A stretch of DNA of 32,925 nt, from NCBI GenBank assembly GCA_903913865.1, contig CAIWMU010000010.1, forward strand, positions 1-32,925, given 5' to 3'. A model generated the notes under the pieces. It made no database searches. It was not told where the DNA came from and saw only the letters and a list, made by a program, of their open reading frames with translations. Position numbers and translations under genes: made by a program. Of this stretch, positions 29,579 through 32,925 are shown piece by piece. Source of the DNA: an uncultured Verrucomicrobia subdivision 3 bacterium (GTDB taxonomy: Bacteria > Verrucomicrobiota > Verrucomicrobiia > Limisphaerales > UBA8199). Numbering within the stretch: position 1 is the first letter of the stretch; the number at the start of each line of letters is the position of its first letter.

Positions 29579-30616
29579 ATGAATCCATCTGTCGAATCAC
29601 GCCCCTTCGGGAACCTGCCGGATGGCTCCCCGGTCACCGAGTTCACCCTGCAGAACGCCAACGGGCTGATCTGCCGCGTGCTCAATTACGGAACAATCAT
29701 CACTGAACTGCACGTTCCCGACCGGAACGGCAAACTCGGGGATGTCGCCCTCGGCTTCGACAACCTCCCGCAATACCTCGCCGGCCATCCCTACTTCGGG
29801 TGCACGGTTGGCCGCTTTGCCAACCGGATCGCAGGCGGGCGTTTTACACTCGACGGCAAGGAATACAAGGTGGCCGTGAATAACGGGCCAAACCATCTGC
29901 ACGGCGGCATCAAGGGCTTTGACAAGGTGGTCTGGGGATCCATGCCTCAATCCGGAGCGGAGGTGCTGTTCACCCACACCAGCCCGGATGGCGATGAGGG
30001 CTACCCAGGAACACTTCAGGTCCGGGTCCGCGTTTCACTGTCGGATGCCAATGAACTGCGACTGGCCTACGATGCGGTTTGTGACAAACCGACCCCTCTC
30101 AATCTCACAAACCATTCCTACTTCAACCTCGCCACTCGCGGAACGGTGTTGGCCCATGAATTGATGATCCCCGCCCGCCGTTTCACCCCCGTGGATCAGC
30201 ACTGCATCCCCACCGGGGAACTCCGCTCCGTGCTCGGCACTCCGATGGATTTCACCACGGCCACCCCCATCGGTGCCCGCTTTTCCGAGCTCGGGAACAC
30301 GCCTGTGGGTTATGACAACAATTTCGTGCTCGAGAATGACGGGGCGCTCTCCCTTGCCGCTCAGGTTTACGAACCCACCAGCGGGCGGGTGATGGATACG
30401 CTGACCACTGAACCGGGTGTCCAGCTCTACACCGCCAACTACATGGATGGCACGTTGAAGGGCAAGCGCGGCATCGTTTACACCCAGCACAGCGGGCTTT
30501 GCCTTGAGACCCAGCACTACCCCGATTCCGTGAACAAGCCCCAGTTCCCCTCCACAATCCTGCGGCCCAGCCAGACCTATCATCAAACGACGATTTACAA
30601 CTTCTCGACACAATAA
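29579..30616 (+). CDS. galM: Aldose 1-epimerase (galactose mutarotase)
   Basis: A 345-residue enzyme interconverting alpha and beta anomers of galactose, supplying the alpha form to galactokinase. ATG 29579 starts MNPSVESRPFG and gives the standard family length; the frame extends upstream without conservation. Substrate-site motifs are GCTVGRFANRIAGGRF, NGPNHLHGG, and TNHSYFNL with catalytic His179. DNNFVL and QLYTANYMDGTL precede CLETQHYPDS, where Glu310 is the catalytic base. Without an export signal it should act in the cytoplasm. It is 4 bp upstream of galK, certainly cotranscribed, and part of the symporter-galM-galK unit. galT and galE are not in the window. Confidence 0.95.
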   Translation: MNPSVESRPFGNLPDGSPVTEFTLQNANGLICRVLNYGTIITELHVPDRNGKLGDVALGFDNLPQYLAGHPYFGCTVGRFANRIAGGRFTLDGKEYKVAVNNGPNHLHGGIKGFDKVVWGSMPQSGAEVLFTHTSPDGDEGYPGTLQVRVRVSLSDANELRLAYDAVCDKPTPLNLTNHSYFNLATRGTVLAHELMIPARRFTPVDQHCIPTGELRSVLGTPMDFTTATPIGARFSELGNTPVGYDNNFVLENDGALSLAAQVYEPTSGRVMDTLTTEPGVQLYTANYMDGTLKGKRGIVYTQHSGLCLETQHYPDSVNKPQFPSTILRPSQTYHQTTIYNFSTQ

Positions 30617-30620
30617 TCGC

Positions 30621-31790
30621 ATGACCCTCAACGAACTCAGCAGCCATCTCAGCCAGGAATTCCAAAAGGTTTACGGCCGCCCCCCCGCGTGGATTGCCGC
30701 AGCTCCCGGCCGGGTCAATGTGATCGGTGAACACACCGACTACAACGAGGGTTTTGTATTCCCCATGGCCATTGAGCGCTACACCCTCATGGCCGCCGCC
30801 CCCGCCACCGGCACTCAGGTGAGGATTCGCGACGTCCAGGGCACCCACACCGCCACCATTGATCTTTCCCAGCCGCTCAAGCCTGCCCCCAAAGGTTCCT
30901 GGCACAATTATCCCATGGGTGTTCTGGCCGGATTTCAGGCCCTGGGCCTCTCCCTCCCCGGGTTTGATGCCATGCTCCATTCCACCGTTCCCATCGGCGG
31001 GGGGCTCTCCAGCAGCGCCGCGCTTGAGGTCGCCACCGCCACCCTGCTGGAATTGATCACTGGCAGGAAGCTGGATCCGGTTGAGAAGGCCCTGCTCTGC
31101 CAGAAGGCCGAACATGACTACGCCGGAATGCCGTGCGGGATCATGGACCAGTTCATTTCGGTGATGGGCCGCAAGGATCACATCCTGCTGCTGGATTGCC
31201 GCTCCCGCGAAACGCAGCTCGTGCCGATGAGTGATTCATCGGTCGCCCTGCTGGTCACGAACACGAACGTCAAACACGAGCTCACCGGAGGCGAATACGC
31301 CCAGCGCCGCGCCCAGTGCGAGGAGGCTGCACGCATCCTCGGCATCCCCTCCCTCCGGCATGCCACTGCGGAGACGGTCAACGGCGCAATGCCCAAAATG
31401 AGCGATGTCGTTTACCGCCGGGCCCGCCATATCGTCAGCGAAATTGAACGCACCGTCCACGCTGCCGAGGGGGTCCGCGCCTCCAACTGGCCGACCGTCG
31501 GACAGCTGATGTATGCCAGCCATGCCTCCCTCAAGGATGACTACGAAGTCAGCTGCCCCGAGTTGGATGCCGTCGTGGACATCGCCCTGAACATCGGGCT
31601 GAAAGGTGGCGTTTACGGATGCCGCATGACCGGCGGCGGATTTGGCGGTTGCACAGTGGCGCTCGTCGATTCATCCAGGGTCCAGGCCATATCCGAACAG
31701 ATCGCCACAGCCTACGAAAAGAAAACCGGCATCAAGCCGACCCTTTTTGAGTCCCGGCCCGCTGCCGGAGCCTCGGTGATCAAAGGGTGA
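30621..31790 (+). CDS. galK: Galactokinase
   Basis: A 389-residue GHMP-family kinase that phosphorylates alpha-D-galactose at C1, the first step of the Leloir pathway. The galactokinase signature GRVNVIGEHTDYNEG is near the N-terminus (Arg31 of GRVN is the conserved catalytic-site Arg). The GHMP ATP-binding motif is VPIGGGLSSSAALE. CGIMDQFIS carries the catalytic Asp, and the C-terminal motif is MTGGGFGGCTVAL. The length matches the family (E. coli GalK 382). It starts 4 bp after the galM stop and ends the operon. The gap to the convergent permease is only 37 bp and has no T-tailed terminator. Confidence 0.97.
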   Translation: MTLNELSSHLSQEFQKVYGRPPAWIAAAPGRVNVIGEHTDYNEGFVFPMAIERYTLMAAAPATGTQVRIRDVQGTHTATIDLSQPLKPAPKGSWHNYPMGVLAGFQALGLSLPGFDAMLHSTVPIGGGLSSSAALEVATATLLELITGRKLDPVEKALLCQKAEHDYAGMPCGIMDQFISVMGRKDHILLLDCRSRETQLVPMSDSSVALLVTNTNVKHELTGGEYAQRRAQCEEAARILGIPSLRHATAETVNGAMPKMSDVVYRRARHIVSEIERTVHAAEGVRASNWPTVGQLMYASHASLKDDYEVSCPELDAVVDIALNIGLKGGVYGCRMTGGGFGGCTVALVDSSRVQAISEQIATAYEKKTGIKPTLFESRPAAGASVIKG

Positions 31791-31827
31791 ACTTCGCCGG
31801 AGGTCGTTTTGCGCTGGTCGCCGGATT

Positions 31828-32775
31828 CTAAAGTCCGGCCCAGTGCAGGCCAAACCGGATCCACAGGGGAATGGTGAAGAACCCGACCAAGGAGGTTCCC
31901 AGCACGACCTGAATAGCCGTGGCCGGATTGGCTCCGTAGTGCCGGGCCATCACGATGGGAAACACGGCCGCAGGCATCGCCAGTTCCAGCACCATCACCC
32001 GTTTCAGGTCCTGTGATGCAGGCAGGAACCGCTCCAGAACCAGAAACAGAATCGGGAACAGGAGCATCCGCAACAGAACCGCCCCCCCGATCACCCGCCA
32101 GGCGGATCGTGAATAAAACTCCTTCTGGTGGTCAAACACGACAGCCCCGATCAGGATCAGCGACATGGGGATCGCACACTGCCCCAGCCACTTCAAACCG
32201 GTCACCATGGGCACCGGTAGATGGTTCCCCGCCCCCACCAGATTCAACAAAAGCGCGGCCAGAACCGCGAACAGCGGCACGTTGAGGAACCGCTTCCAAT
32301 CCCGTTTCCCTCTCCCTCCGGAAAGCATGTCCACCCCCAGGGTCCACATGGCGATCTCCACCCCCACGTTGTGAACAAACAGCACCCCGGCGGTCCCAGT
32401 GCCGGGGAACAGCAGCATCGAGAGGGGGAGCGGGATGTAGCCGTAATTGTAAATGCCGGTGGTCACGGCGAAGGTCCGCGCCTCACAATCATCCCGGATC
32501 CCCAGCGGGGCCGCGCACCATCTCGAAATCCAGATCCCCGCCACCACCGTCAACAAACCCACCAATGGTGCCATCAGGAGGTTGTCCCACCGGTCCAGAG
32601 CCGGGTTCCCGAGGGTCTCGTGCAGGACAAGGCAGGGAAACAGCAGGTTGATGTTGATCCTCAACAGGCTCTGATCCGCCTCCGCCGAAAGCCAGTTCAG
32701 CCACCGCATGGCCCAGCCAATGGCAATCACGCCAAAAACGGGAAGCACCGCCGGAAAGATGGACAGCTCTGACAC
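31828..32775 (-). CDS. AEC family permease (auxin efflux carrier-like)
   Basis: A 315-residue membrane protein with about ten helices in two five-helix halves, the arrangement of the AEC family. Bacterial members include malonate and other organic-anion transporters. Visible features are LPVFGVIAIGWAMRWLNWLS at the start, INLLFPCLVLHETL (typical helix-2 wording), and TTGIYNYGYIPLPLSMLLFP with the conserved Asn-Tyr-Gly of the first half's broken helix. The second half has LAMPAAVFPIVMARHYGANP and ends GTSLVGFFTIPLWI. The start is GTG at 32775 (MSELSIFPAV). It is convergent with galK and not part of that operon; the substrate is unknown. Confidence 0.85.
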   Translation of the reverse strand: MSELSIFPAVLPVFGVIAIGWAMRWLNWLSAEADQSLLRININLLFPCLVLHETLGNPALDRWDNLLMAPLVGLLTVVAGIWISRWCAAPLGIRDDCEARTFAVTTGIYNYGYIPLPLSMLLFPGTGTAGVLFVHNVGVEIAMWTLGVDMLSGGRGKRDWKRFLNVPLFAVLAALLLNLVGAGNHLPVPMVTGLKWLGQCAIPMSLILIGAVVFDHQKEFYSRSAWRVIGGAVLLRMLLFPILFLVLERFLPASQDLKRVMVLELAMPAAVFPIVMARHYGANPATAIQVVLGTSLVGFFTIPLWIRFGLHWAGL

Positions 32776-32848
32776 CCCCTGAATCTAGCCCGACTTTCGC
32801 ACGACCCTCGTTAAGTTGTTGATGATCAGGCCTCGAAATATTTAGGCA

Positions 32849-32925
32849 CTACAAAGTCGTTGTGGTTTGGACTTCCAATTTTGTCTTTGGAAGGTCCTTC
32901 CAGTTCACCTTGAGTTTGTCATAGA
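32849..32925 (-). CDS. 3' end of an unidentified minus-strand gene (partial)
   Basis: The minus-strand frame is open from the window edge to a TAG at 32851-32849. It gives 24 codons whose C-terminus includes YDKLKVNWKDLPKTKLEV. The wording is protein-like, but too short for a family assignment, and the sequence is more AT-rich than the neighbours. It may be a chance frame. Confidence 0.3.
   Translation of the reverse strand, partial: YDKLKVNWKDLPKTKLEVQTTTTL

Overview
The window reads as chromosomal DNA of a GC-rich Gram-negative bacterium, most likely Verrucomicrobiota (PVC group). This is inferred from family content, not from a marker gene. The pointers are: a parE/parC pair of the Bacteroidetes/PVC style, a secreted-protein tail ending in RFFRIRQVP, a cellulase-like/DUF1080 fusion, an OPT oligopeptide transporter, a TIGR03663-type membrane glycosyltransferase, a 7TMR-DISM histidine kinase, and scarce Shine-Dalgarno sequences. 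No rRNA, CRISPR array, complete tRNA or intact transposase was seen.

Left end (1-3186) is a scarred, recombination-prone segment. It holds the C-terminal part of a tyrosine recombinase (leftward), then a cluster of short repeats, then the last 28 nt of a tRNA (591-618) with no 5' part. That is the expected appearance of the right attachment site of an integrated island lying to the left. Next comes a second copy of the 3' end of the lipoamide dehydrogenase gene with its terminator (749-1303 against 2675-3186). The two copies bracket a severed tail of a secreted protein and a Sel1-repeat lipoprotein gene. All eight substitutions between the two coding copies are synonymous and the one indel is in frame, so the copies diverged while both were functional.

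2838-8358 (minus strand) is a pyruvate dehydrogenase operon: E1 (aceE), E2 (aceF) and E3 (lpdA), with a strong terminator. Divergent from it, at 8581-9300, is a lipoate-protein ligase-like gene, the activity needed to lipoylate the E2. An OPT transporter (9359-11296, minus) converges on it. 11463-15437 is a type IIA topoisomerase pair (parE, parC) behind a near-consensus promoter only 14 nt from the start codon. 15598-17858 is a discoidin-like secreted protein followed by a polytopic GT-C-type membrane protein. On the minus strand come adenylate kinase and hisF.

19652-27012 (plus strand) is a secretion and signalling stretch. It begins with a short repeat-bearing intergenic region, then a secreted glycosidase fused to DUF1080, a 7TM sensor histidine kinase and a NarL-type response regulator. 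An ECF sigma factor, a translationally coupled single-span membrane protein (probable anti-sigma factor) and a secreted PDZ protein follow, closed by a large two-tier terminator. 27180-31790 is a galactose operon: a promoter with a dyad, a sodium:solute symporter, a small two-helix membrane protein, galM and galK. An AEC-family permease (minus) and the last codons of an unidentified minus-strand gene fill the right edge.

No clear defence or conflict system was found. The most unusual structure is the duplicated lpdA 3' end, which resembles integration into the 3' end of a protein-coding gene.
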